Source: CAZVEE01 sp964625525 (GTDB lineage: Bacteria; Pseudomonadota; Alphaproteobacteria; JAJFIK01). Taken from it: a stretch of DNA of 37,502 nucleotides. The notes under the pieces are model-generated. The model did not search any database. It was not told the DNA's origin and worked only from the letters and a program-made list of their open reading frames with translations. Of the stretch, positions 24,951 to 32,766 are shown in pieces; position 1 is the first letter of the stretch, and each line of letters starts with the position of its first letter. Location: contig CAZVEE010000035.1 of the NCBI GenBank assembly GCA_964625525.1, positions 1 through 37,502 on the forward strand. The letters are read 5' to 3'. Made by a program: the position numbers and the translations under genes.

Positions 24951-25463
24951 GTGGTGCGGGGACTCTATAGGGCCGGATTGGCCATTGCCGCGGGGGCGTT
25001 AAGTGCATGTGCGTCGCTCCCGGATCAGGCTGTTCACTACAGTGCTTATGCGTGCACTCCCATTCAATATAGTGCCCGGGTCGCATCCGGTCTCAATCGA
25101 GATTTTTCGCAGAGTGGCTGGAACGCGGTGAATGAAGCGCGCATTCTTGCCTGCCCTGTCCCGGTCGCCATCCCGAAAGACAGCACGACACTCGCGGGCC
25201 AGACCGTGCAGGTTTCTGTCGAACTCCTTGATCTGCATGCGGAGTCTGGGCTGGCCGTTGTGCTCTATGGCGTTGATGAGTCCGGCACGCAGACCCGGCT
25301 TGGCTCGCGGGCAACGGACTCAACAGGGACTGGCGCCACAATCTTGCGCATCATGACAGCCATTCCGGACGGGCAGAGATATCTGTACTTCACCCTGGCG
25401 CTGCCTGCGAGAACACAACTCGGCACGAGCAGACTGCTTGGATATCGGGTTGTCGTGGAGTAA
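24951..25463 (+). CDS. Putative lipoprotein, family not recognised
   Basis: 170 aa. A short basic N-terminus, a hydrophobic stretch (about 9-18) and a lipobox LSAC with Cys at position 20 indicate a signal-peptidase-II lipoprotein. The mature part (150 residues) is beta-rich, with VSVELLDLHAESGLAVVLYGVDESG and a C-terminal LLGYRVVVE strand, and no motif I can assign. The start is a GTG at 24951 or the adjacent GTG at 24954, after an AGGGAG site at 24941-24946. It follows the heparinase-family gene by 116 bases and converges on the GNAT gene. The residue after the lipid-bearing Cys is Ala, which would favour outer-membrane sorting by the E. coli +2 rule; this is only a guess. Confidence 0.72.
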   Translation: MVRGLYRAGLAIAAGALSACASLPDQAVHYSAYACTPIQYSARVASGLNRDFSQSGWNAVNEARILACPVPVAIPKDSTTLAGQTVQVSVELLDLHAESGLAVVLYGVDESGTQTRLGSRATDSTGTGATILRIMTAIPDGQRYLYFTLALPARTQLGTSRLLGYRVVVE

Positions 25464-25496
25464 CGAGCGCGAGACTGCCTGAGAGCACGGCTCCCC

Positions 25497-26030
25497 CTAC
25501 AGGTCGCGGCCGTACAGCTCAACCCGATCATCGGTCCCCGGCCAAATCATATGCCCCTCAGGGACCAGCCCCAGCTTCGTCAGCACAGTGACCGACGCGA
25601 TATTGTCGGCTGACACGACGCCCAAGATCCGCCGCATCGCCCAGCGATCGCGCCCCAGTTCAAGGCAGGCGGCCGCCCCCTCCTGCACGAGACCGCGCCC
25701 GCGAAAGGCGGGCAACATGGCAAAGCCGATATCCGCATGGTCGAGACTGTCGCGTTTGACCAAGCCGATCATCCCTACAGGCACACCCGTCTCGCGATCA
25801 GCCGCCAACCACAGCCCATAGCCGTGGCCGGCATAGTGCGGAAGTGTTGATGTGTCCATGAAGGCAATGGCGTCGGCCTCACTGCGCAGGCCTTTGTCAG
25901 TGATATGGGCGTGATAGTCGGGATCATTCATCAGAGCCAGAAGGAACGCCGCATCACCGTGTTTAAACTCCCGCAGCACAAGCCGGGGCGTTGCAACAAT
26001 GATGCGGTCTGGAACCTCGTCAGTCGTCAT
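25497..26030 (-). CDS. GNAT acetyltransferase, RimJ/RimL type
   Basis: 177 aa. TPRLVLREFKHGDAAFLLALMNDP at the N-terminus and the acetyl-CoA-binding PAFRGRGLVQEG loop, followed by VSADNIASVTVLTKLGL, are the features of the GNAT_3 (RimJ/RimL-like) group. Members acetylate protein N-termini or small molecules; the substrate here is unknown. The frame opens farther up at 26114, inside ftsK. The ATG at 26030 gives the normal length and overlaps the ftsK stop by 11 bases, so it is probably translated from the ftsK message. Confidence 0.92.
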   Translation of the reverse strand: MTTDEVPDRIIVATPRLVLREFKHGDAAFLLALMNDPDYHAHITDKGLRSEADAIAFMDTSTLPHYAGHGYGLWLAADRETGVPVGMIGLVKRDSLDHADIGFAMLPAFRGRGLVQEGAAACLELGRDRWAMRRILGVVSADNIASVTVLTKLGLVPEGHMIWPGTDDRVELYGRDL

Positions 26031-28989
26031 ACCCTGAATGATCCTGAACCAGAACTTCGCGCTTGCCCACATGATTGGCCGATGACACGACGCCCTCGTC
26101 CTCCATACGCTCAATCAGGCGCGCAGCGCGGTTATAGCCGATCTGCAATTTGCGCTGGATATAGCTGGTGGATGCCTTTCGGTCCCGCGCCACGATGGCC
26201 ACCGCGCGATCATAGAGATCATCACCGCTGTCGTCTCCGCCGCCTGCGACCATGTCGAGGAAGGTCTGCGGATCGTCGTCATCCTCTTCGGTGATGCCAT
26301 CCACATAGGCGGGCGCGCCCTGAGCTTTCAGCTCAGCGACCACATCTTCCACTTCGTCATCGGACACAAACGGTCCGTGCACACGGCGAATGCGTCCGCC
26401 GCCGGCCATGTACAGCATGTCGCCCTGGCCCAGAAGCTGTTCCGCGCCCTGCTCGCCCAAAATGGTGCGGCTGTCGATCTTGGAGGTCACCTGGAAACTG
26501 ATCCGAGTGGGGAAGTTCGCCTTGATCGTGCCGGTGATCACGTCCACCGACGGGCGCTGCGTGGCGGTGATCAGGTGAATCCCGGCCGCACGCGCCATCT
26601 GCGCCAAGCGCTGCACGGCGCCTTCGATATCCTTGCCCGCCACCATCATCAGGTCGGCCATCTCGTCCACGCCCACGACGATAAAGGGCATGGGCTCCAG
26701 CGGCAGTTCTTCCTGCTCGTAAATGGGCTCGCCAGTCTCTTTGTCGAAACCGGTCTGGACCGAGCGGGTTAGCACTTCATCGCGACGCGCGGCTTCTTTG
26801 ACGCGCTCGTTAAAGCCGCGAATGTTCCGCACCCCCAGCTTCGACATTTTGCGATAGCGGGCTTCCATCTCCCGCACGACCCATTTCAGCGCGACAACGG
26901 CCTTTTTCGGGTCGGTCACCACGGGGCTGAGCAGATGCGGGATCCCTTCATAGACCGAGAGTTCCAGCATTTTCGGATCGATCAGGATCAAGCGGCACTG
27001 GCTCGGCGGCATGCGGTACAGGATCGACAGGATCATGGTGTTGATCGCCACGGACTTGCCCGAGCCCGTGGTGCCGGCAATCAGCAGGTGCGGCATGGTC
27101 GCCAAATCCGCAATGACCGGCTCCCCGCCAATATCCTTGCCCAATGCCAGCGCCAAACGCGCCGGCGCCCGTTCATAACTGTCCGCAGCCAGCAGTTCCC
27201 GCAACAGCACCATTTCCCGCGTCTTGTTCGGCAGTTCAATGCCGATGACATTCCGACCGGGGATCACTGCGACACGCGCCGACACCGCGCTCATAGAGCG
27301 GGCGATATCATCAGCCAGGCCAATGACGCGAGCTGATTTGATGCCCGGCGCCGGCTCCAGCTCATAAAGGGTGACCACTGGTCCGGGGCGCACATGGATG
27401 ATCTCGCCGCGAATGCCGAAATCCTGCAACACGGTTTCAAGCAGGCGGGCGTTCTCCTCCAGCACATCATCCGCCGTCGCCTCATTGACCGCGCCCGCGT
27501 CCACATCGCGCAGCAGCGACAGGGACGGCAGTGCATAATCGAGTGGCTCGAGCGCCAGCGCTGGCTGGCGATCCTGATTAGCCCGCTTGCCCGGCGCCAG
27601 ACGCGCGGTCCCGCGTTTGACCCGCCCATGCGTCGGCGGCGGCGGTGCATCCGGCTCATCCGTATCCGCCACAAAGGCGGCGGCACCACGCGGAGCGGCC
27701 TGGGGCGGCGGACCGGACGGCATGGGTGGATCTTCGAGCGGCGCGCCGTCATCATCATAGGCTACGGGCCGTTCGCCCGCCTCATCGGACGCCGCGCGGA
27801 TGCGGATGCGCTCACTCAAAGAGCGCAGCGGATTAGAGGGCAGCAGACGCGACAGGGACCAGCCGCTTTTTGCCTCGGCCTCGGCCTCGGGCTGCGCGGG
27901 GGCCTTGGCCTGGGTCGTGTCTTCGTCCCAATCGCCCTCATCGTCCCAATTGGCATCCGCAGCCTCGGGAGGGGGCGGCGCAAAGGGAGGCGGCGCCGGC
28001 TCCTCATCCTCATAGGATTGGCGCTGATCGGCCTCGTTGTGATGGTCGTCCGGCAGATCGTCATAGACGGCAGGCTCCGGGGCCTGCGGGCGCGGGTGCT
28101 GTGCATGAGCGGGCAGAATGGGGCCGTCTTTCCACGGCACGTCCCGATCATGGGGCGCTACAACAGAGGCATCGAACGGCTCGCCCGGATCCACCTCTCG
28201 CCGGCGCCACAGTCCGCCGATCCAAGCCCCCAAACCTGCAAAAGACAGGCCCGCAATGGACAGGCCCGCCCAAGACACACCAGGGCCCCAGCCGCGGTCC
28301 GCCGGCGTCGCGTCCTCCGCCTCGCGACGCGCCGCGAAAGGATCCGCCCGTGGCGCCCGGCGCTCGGTGGGCGCAGTCTCGTCAAGCCCCCAGCGGAAGC
28401 GGCCGAACTGAAGGCCGATGGCATAGGCGAAGGCAACCAGAGCACCAATAGCGGCAATAAAGCCGGACACGAACCGCATGGCCTTGGGCTCGGCCAGACC
28501 CACAAAGGCCGCCATGCCCGCCAACAGATTGGCACACCAATCGCCGATCATGCCGCCAAGGCCCGTCTGCAACGGTTCGGGCGCGGAGAACGGCAGGCTC
28601 GCGGCCAGTGTACTGGTGAAAATGATCGCCAACAGCCAGGCCCCGATCCGCCCCAAGATGGACCCCGGCCCCTGTTTGGCAAAAAGCCACCAGCCCGCCA
28701 CCGCCAATGGCGGAATCATTGCCATAGCTCCAAGGCCGATGACCTGCATCACCACATCCGCAAAGCGCGCGCCTGGCAGACCCAGCAGGTTCCAGGGCTC
28801 GGCCGTGGTGGCGTTGTTAAAGCTTGGATCCATGGGATTGTAGGTGGACAGCGCCAGGGTCATCGCCACCGCTAGCGCGATCAGCGCGAGGCCCGCGGCC
28901 TCCAGCAGCCGATCCCGGAGAAAACGCACCGTCGTGCCCCACAGGCTGCCCAGCACATCTTGCCGGTCGCGGTCATCCATCTCGAACAT
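26020..28989 (-). CDS. ftsK: DNA translocase FtsK
   Basis: 989 aa. The N-terminal quarter has about four to five hydrophobic helices (30-50, 80-105, 135-160, 175-200 region) that place it at the septal membrane. A long acidic, Pro-rich linker (about 220-480) follows. The motor domain has AGTTGSGKSVAINTMILS (Walker A), LILIDPKMLELSVYEGIPHL and LITATQRPSVDVITG. The C-terminal gamma domain (ARDRKASTSYIQRKLQIGYNRAARLIERME) recognises KOPS sequences. It pumps the terminus region through the septum and activates XerCD. The ATG at 28989 has an AAGGGA site 5 bases upstream. The GNAT gene overlaps its end. Its 340-bp leader contains repeats and hairpins. Confidence 0.97.
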   Translation of the reverse strand: MFEMDDRDRQDVLGSLWGTTVRFLRDRLLEAAGLALIALAVAMTLALSTYNPMDPSFNNATTAEPWNLLGLPGARFADVVMQVIGLGAMAMIPPLAVAGWWLFAKQGPGSILGRIGAWLLAIIFTSTLAASLPFSAPEPLQTGLGGMIGDWCANLLAGMAAFVGLAEPKAMRFVSGFIAAIGALVAFAYAIGLQFGRFRWGLDETAPTERRAPRADPFAARREAEDATPADRGWGPGVSWAGLSIAGLSFAGLGAWIGGLWRRREVDPGEPFDASVVAPHDRDVPWKDGPILPAHAQHPRPQAPEPAVYDDLPDDHHNEADQRQSYEDEEPAPPPFAPPPPEAADANWDDEGDWDEDTTQAKAPAQPEAEAEAKSGWSLSRLLPSNPLRSLSERIRIRAASDEAGERPVAYDDDGAPLEDPPMPSGPPPQAAPRGAAAFVADTDEPDAPPPPTHGRVKRGTARLAPGKRANQDRQPALALEPLDYALPSLSLLRDVDAGAVNEATADDVLEENARLLETVLQDFGIRGEIIHVRPGPVVTLYELEPAPGIKSARVIGLADDIARSMSAVSARVAVIPGRNVIGIELPNKTREMVLLRELLAADSYERAPARLALALGKDIGGEPVIADLATMPHLLIAGTTGSGKSVAINTMILSILYRMPPSQCRLILIDPKMLELSVYEGIPHLLSPVVTDPKKAVVALKWVVREMEARYRKMSKLGVRNIRGFNERVKEAARRDEVLTRSVQTGFDKETGEPIYEQEELPLEPMPFIVVGVDEMADLMMVAGKDIEGAVQRLAQMARAAGIHLITATQRPSVDVITGTIKANFPTRISFQVTSKIDSRTILGEQGAEQLLGQGDMLYMAGGGRIRRVHGPFVSDDEVEDVVAELKAQGAPAYVDGITEEDDDDPQTFLDMVAGGGDDSGDDLYDRAVAIVARDRKASTSYIQRKLQIGYNRAARLIERMEDEGVVSSANHVGKREVLVQDHSGYDD

Positions 28990-29013
28990 GGCATCCCTTC
29001 GTCGCTACGCCAG

Positions 29014-29046
29014 CGGCCGCTTGCGCGGCCGTCCGCCCCCGCGGAC
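29014..29046 (-). promoter_or_regulatory. Twin GC-rich hairpins in the ftsK 5' leader
   Basis: CGGCCGC-TTGC-GCGGCCG (29014-29031, 7-bp stem, 4-nt loop) and GTCCGC-CCCC-GCGGAC (29031-29046, 6-bp stem, 4-nt loop) lie side by side 25 to 57 bases before the ftsK ATG. No T-run follows, so they are not a canonical terminator. A role in mRNA stability or translation is possible. Confidence 0.5.
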
Positions 29047-29049
29047 TTG

Positions 29050-29106
29050 TTCTTGGTCGTCAGTCTACTTCTTAGTCGTTAGTCTACTTCTTAGTGGTCA
29101 GTCTAC
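29050..29106. repeat. Three 19-bp tandem direct repeats upstream of ftsK
   Basis: Consecutive 19-base units TTCTTGGTCGTCAGTCTAC (29050-29068), TTCTTAGTCGTTAGTCTAC (29069-29087) and TTCTTAGTGGTCAGTCTAC (29088-29106). About 16 of 19 positions are constant, and the local AT content is higher than the surroundings. The spacing, nearly two helical turns, suggests an iterated protein-binding site. Confidence 0.85.
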
Positions 29107-29329
29107 ACTGCTTCGCCCGCACCTCCGCGCGGGCCCAAACCCGTTCGGCCGACTGACTGTAGTCCAGAGTGGGAAGAAAATGAGGCCGTGTCGCCTAAAC
29201 CCCCCGGCTCCGAAAACCCCGCACGGTACTGCGCCCAGCCCCATGGGGTCCACTGTTCAAAAATTCATTAAGGGTAAACAGGTCTTAAGAAAGTCCTAAC
29301 CGTCCCGCTCTGGCACAGCCGCAAAGCAC

Positions 29330-29360
29330 AAAAAAACCGCCCCGGCGGCTGCCGGGGCGG
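29330..29360 (-). terminator. Rho-independent terminator after amtB
   Basis: A perfect 10-bp GC-rich stem (29337-29346 with 29351-29360, CCGCCCCGGC and its complement) closes a 4-nt loop. On the minus strand it is followed by seven T (29336-29330). It lies 26 bases beyond the amtB stop and ends the glnK-amtB transcript. Confidence 0.92.
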
Positions 29361-29385
29361 TCTTCCATGAGGCCTAGATGCAGGC

Positions 29386-30798
29386 TCAGCGATTACCAGT
29401 CTGCACAAACTCCGGATAGGCCTCCAGGCCCAGTTCCGTGCGGTCGAGACCGTCGAGTTCATCCTCCTTGGCCGCACGGATACCAAAGACCGCAGCCAAC
29501 AGCCCCCAGACAAGGCCGCTCGCCACGATCACGAACAAAGCGACAGCGCCAATGCCAGCCGCCTGCACCCCGAGCTGCTCAACAAAGGTGAAGCTCAGCG
29601 TCTCACCGTCCAGTTCGTATTCCGCCCGATAGGTCAGAGCCACGGCCAGCGTGCCCCAAATCCCGGCGAACAGGTGCACCGGGATGGCGCCGACCACATC
29701 GTCGATCTTCAAACGATCCAGCAGCGGCACCGTGACCACGACGATGAGACCGCCCACCGCGCCGATCATAGCCGCCTGGCTAAGGGTCGGCGTATCCGGT
29801 GCGGCCGTAATGGACACAAGCCCCGCCAGCGCGCCGTTCAGCGCCAGGGTCAGATCCACTTTGCGGTAGACGGCCTGGGACAACACCATGGCGGCCACCA
29901 CGCCCGCCGCCGCGGCCGTATTGGTATTCACGAAGATCGTTGAAATGGCGATGGCGTCGGCCCCGGAGCCGAGCGCCAATTGCGACCCGCCGTTAAAGCC
30001 GAACCACCCAAGCCACAGCACGAACGTGCCCAAAGTCGCCAGCGGCAGCGAGGACGCCGGATAGGGATTGACCCGCCCGTCCTCCATATATTTGCCCAGG
30101 CGCGGGCCCAGGACCAGCGCGCCCGTCAGCGCCGCCCATCCGCCCACGGAGTGGACGATGGTCGAGCCTGCGAAATCCGCAAACCCCATGGCGTCGAGCC
30201 AGCCGCCGCCCCATTTCCAAGCCCCCTGGATCGGATAAATCAGCCCCGTGAGCACCGCCACGAACAACAGGAATGGCCACAGCTTAATCCGCTCGGCCAG
30301 TGTGCCGGAGACGATCGAGGCGGCCGTGGCTACGAACACCATCTGGAAAAACCAGTCCGACGCCGCCGCATAGCCCACATCAGCGAAATCACCGGCCTGC
30401 GCCGCACTATCATCGGCAGCCCACAGCGCGAAGGTTCCGATGTAATCGGCCACATCCAGATACATGAGATTATAGCCGATCAGGAAATACATCAGACCGG
30501 CGATGGAATAGAGCGCCACATTCTTAAGGCAAATCGTCGCCACATTCTTGGAGCGGACCATGCCCGCCTCCAGCATGCAGAACCCCGCCGCCATGAACAT
30601 GACGAGAAACCCCGCCACCAGGAACAGGAAAGAGTTCAGCACATAGGCCGTCTCCGCCGAGACGCCGCCCGCGGCGACCGCTTCTACGACTGCCGGCACG
30701 GCATCTGCCGCCGCCGCGGCCGCCGGACCAGTCAGGCTAAGCGCAATTGTACCCACGCCCAGGCCGAGCGCGGCACGCATGGTTGTCAAAGCCCCCAT
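29386..30798 (-). CDS. amtB: Ammonium transporter AmtB
   Basis: 470 aa. A cleavable-signal-like hydrophobic N-terminus rich in Ala is followed by about eleven hydrophobic helices. Conserved Amt segments include FMAAGFCMLEAGMVRSKNV, the first pore His in DFAGSTIVHSVGGWAALTGA and the second in AIPVHLFAGIWGT. It conducts ammonia/ammonium across the inner membrane and is gated by GlnK. The gene overlaps the glnK stop by one base (TGATG at 30800-30796). A GTG immediately before the ATG is an alternative start. A terminator follows 26 bases downstream. Confidence 0.96.
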   Translation of the reverse strand: MGALTTMRAALGLGVGTIALSLTGPAAAAAADAVPAVVEAVAAGGVSAETAYVLNSFLFLVAGFLVMFMAAGFCMLEAGMVRSKNVATICLKNVALYSIAGLMYFLIGYNLMYLDVADYIGTFALWAADDSAAQAGDFADVGYAAASDWFFQMVFVATAASIVSGTLAERIKLWPFLLFVAVLTGLIYPIQGAWKWGGGWLDAMGFADFAGSTIVHSVGGWAALTGALVLGPRLGKYMEDGRVNPYPASSLPLATLGTFVLWLGWFGFNGGSQLALGSGADAIAISTIFVNTNTAAAAGVVAAMVLSQAVYRKVDLTLALNGALAGLVSITAAPDTPTLSQAAMIGAVGGLIVVVTVPLLDRLKIDDVVGAIPVHLFAGIWGTLAVALTYRAEYELDGETLSFTFVEQLGVQAAGIGAVALFVIVASGLVWGLLAAVFGIRAAKEDELDGLDRTELGLEAYPEFVQTGNR

Positions 30799-31136
30799 CA
30801 CAACGCATCCTCATCGGTTTCGCCGGTCCGCACCCGGACGGCTTGCTCCACATCCAGCACGAAAATCTTGCCGTCCCCGATTTGCCCGGTTTGGGCATGG
30901 GTGCGGATGGTCTCCAGGACCCGATCCGCGAGGCTCGGATCCACGACAATTTCCAGTTTCAGCTTGGGCAGGAAACTGACGGCGTATTCCGCCCCCCGAT
31001 AGATTTCCGTGTGCCCCTTTTGACGGCCATAGCCTTTGACCTCGGTCACCGTGAGGCCGCTGACACCCATCTGGGTGAGGGCTTCGCGCACCTCATCCAG
31101 TTTGAACGGTTTGATGACTGCAATAATCAGTTTCAT
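30798..31136 (-). CDS. glnK: Nitrogen regulatory PII protein GlnK
   Basis: 112 aa, exactly PII length. MKLIIAVIKPFKLDEVREAL, the T-loop GYGRQKGHTEIYRGAEY with the uridylylation residue Tyr51, and the C-terminal GDGKIFVLDVEQAVRVRTGE nucleotide-binding signature are all present. It senses ATP/ADP and 2-oxoglutarate and blocks AmtB when nitrogen is ample. Position next to amtB favours GlnK over GlnB. The ATG at 31136 was chosen over a frame start at 31202 because it matches the PII family start and has AGAGGAA upstream. I looked for a sigma-54 -24/-12 pair in the 194-bp upstream gap and did not find a convincing one. Confidence 0.96.
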   Translation of the reverse strand: MKLIIAVIKPFKLDEVREALTQMGVSGLTVTEVKGYGRQKGHTEIYRGAEYAVSFLPKLKLEIVVDPSLADRVLETIRTHAQTGQIGDGKIFVLDVEQAVRVRTGETDEDAL

Positions 31137-31330
31137 GATCGCACAATTCCTCTTTGCGTCCGGGGCCGCAGCTGCGCCGGTCCCCACGCGGACCGCCAGC
31201 ATGGCGGAGCGCCCGTTTACGCTGCAACCTCATGAGGCAGACTGGAGCCTGCTCGCGGGCTCAGCGGGCCATAAAGCGCTTAAAAATTGGGCAAGCAGGC
31301 TTGTGAGCGCCTAACAGCGCGGCAGACCGG

Positions 31331-32710
31331 TCAGGCCGGGGCGCTCAACACCGGTTCGAGCGCCTGAGCGATGCGTAAAAGACGCCGATCCGACCCCGGC
31401 ACGCCCGCCAGCATTACGCCGAAGGGCAGCGCCGGCGCCGCCGCATCAGCCGGCGTCCATCCAGCAGGCAGAGACAAAGCCGCCCCGCCCAGAAAATTGA
31501 CAAGCGCTGTATTGGTCAAAACCCGAGCATTGGTCCGCGCATAGGCGTCCGCATCGCTCTCCAGCGCACTCAGCGGCGCCGGCCGCAGGGCCACGGTGGG
31601 CAAGATCGCCGCGTCAAAGCCTGCGAACCGTGCGAAGACCTCAGTGCCCAACTGTTCGGCCGCGCGATAGAAACGGGCAAGATCCAGCGCTGACTGCTGG
31701 TCCACCTCGCGGAAGCGCTCGCGAATAAAGGCATAGACCTGATCAGGAGCCGCCTCGACCCGCTCCCGCCACACCGCGCCGGCCTCCGCCGCCACCGGCG
31801 TGCCATGACGGCGATAAAGATCCAGCATGGCGGCAAAAGCAGGCAGCGGGCCCTCTTCGACCACCACACCGGCCCCCCGCAGCACCTCAAGCGCAGCAGC
31901 AAAAGCCGCCTGCACGGGCGCTTCGGCCTGCTCAACCACCACACTCGTGGGCGCAAAGAGGCGCAGACGCCGCGCCTCCAGCCCCGCAAGATCCGGCGCG
32001 GGCATGCCGGCGAGGATCGCGTCCAACGCCGCCGCATCCGCCACCGTGCGCGCCAGCGGCCCCACCGTATCGAGACGCGGCGACAGCGGGATCACACCCT
32101 GAGTTGCAATCCGCCCCGCCGTCGTCTCCAACCCGACCAGCCCGTTCCAGGCCGCCGGAATCCGGACCGAGCCGCCCGTATCCGTGCCCACCGCCAACGG
32201 CGCCAGGCCCCGAGCCACCGCTACAGCGGACCCGGAGGACGAGCCACCGGGAATCCGCACCGTCTCCAGATCGAAAGGATGAGCCGGGGTGCCCGTTGTC
32301 GGATTGATGCCAAGCCCGGAAAAGGCGAACTCTGTCAGATTGGTCTTGCCCAGAAAGACAAGCCCCGCCCGGGTCGCCCGCGCCAGCACGCCGGCATCGC
32401 GCGCAGGGACATGGTTGCGCAGCAGCGCCGACCCCGCCGCCGTGATCGCACCGGCGGTCTCCACATTGTCCTTCCAGGCCACCGGCACGCCATCAAGCGG
32501 AGACCGGGAAAGCCCCGCCCACGCCCGCGCCCGCGCGGCATGCGCTTCGTCCAAAGTGCGGTCCCGCAGGAGGCGCACGAAAATGCGCCCGTCCGCGTCC
32601 TCGCGCGGGATTTGCTCCAGCAGCGCCTCGGCCAGAGCCACCGGATCGAGCCGACCGGCCGCAATGGCCCGACCCAGCTCCAGCGCCGTCATCTTTGAGA
32701 ACGGATCCAT
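31331..32710 (-). CDS. Amidase-signature family hydrolase
   Basis: 459 aa. The Ser-cisSer-Lys triad is visible: Lys80 in PVAWKDNVE, the cis-Ser in PGGSSSGSA (about S157) and the nucleophile Ser181 in DTGGSVRIP. The remaining sequence fits the single-domain amidase fold. Relatives hydrolyse diverse amides (AtzF-like allophanate hydrolase domains, indoleacetamide hydrolase and others); the substrate cannot be assigned. It lacks the GatCAB partner context, so GatA is unlikely. The ATG at 32710 has AGGG about 10 bases upstream. A second ATG six codons in has no site. Divergent from the FAD hydroxylase gene by about 56 bases. Confidence 0.92.
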   Translation of the reverse strand: MDPFSKMTALELGRAIAAGRLDPVALAEALLEQIPREDADGRIFVRLLRDRTLDEAHAARARAWAGLSRSPLDGVPVAWKDNVETAGAITAAGSALLRNHVPARDAGVLARATRAGLVFLGKTNLTEFAFSGLGINPTTGTPAHPFDLETVRIPGGSSSGSAVAVARGLAPLAVGTDTGGSVRIPAAWNGLVGLETTAGRIATQGVIPLSPRLDTVGPLARTVADAAALDAILAGMPAPDLAGLEARRLRLFAPTSVVVEQAEAPVQAAFAAALEVLRGAGVVVEEGPLPAFAAMLDLYRRHGTPVAAEAGAVWRERVEAAPDQVYAFIRERFREVDQQSALDLARFYRAAEQLGTEVFARFAGFDAAILPTVALRPAPLSALESDADAYARTNARVLTNTALVNFLGGAALSLPAGWTPADAAAPALPFGVMLAGVPGSDRRLLRIAQALEPVLSAPA

Positions 32711-32766
32711 AGCCGCGACCCTAACACGTCTTTTCTTCCGCGCCGTGGCGCGCCATGGTGCGGCCC

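Larger units (their letters stand above)
28990..29329. other. Intergenic leader between ftsK and amtB terminator
   Basis: About 340 bases with no convincing gene. Going toward the ftsK start it holds a weak CtrA-like motif (29285-29300), three 19-bp tandem repeats (29050-29106) and two adjacent perfect hairpins (29014-29046). It should contain the ftsK promoter, but no clear -35/-10 pair was identified. Confidence 0.7.

Noticed and set aside
24879..24971. 29-codon frame MAAGGVFPRRR before the lipoprotein
   Set aside because: No ribosome-binding site, no conservation visible, and it overlaps the lipoprotein start.
27394..28875. Plus-strand frame of about 493 codons opposite ftsK
   Set aside because: Arg/Gly/Gln-rich shadow of the ftsK linker, with no ribosome-binding site or domain.
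31137..31330. Sigma-54 promoter for glnK-amtB
   Set aside because: A TGCAA-like and a GG-like element exist near 31222-31240, but the spacing does not fit -24/-12; only a 10-bp palindrome CCTCATGAGG (31228-31237) was seen.
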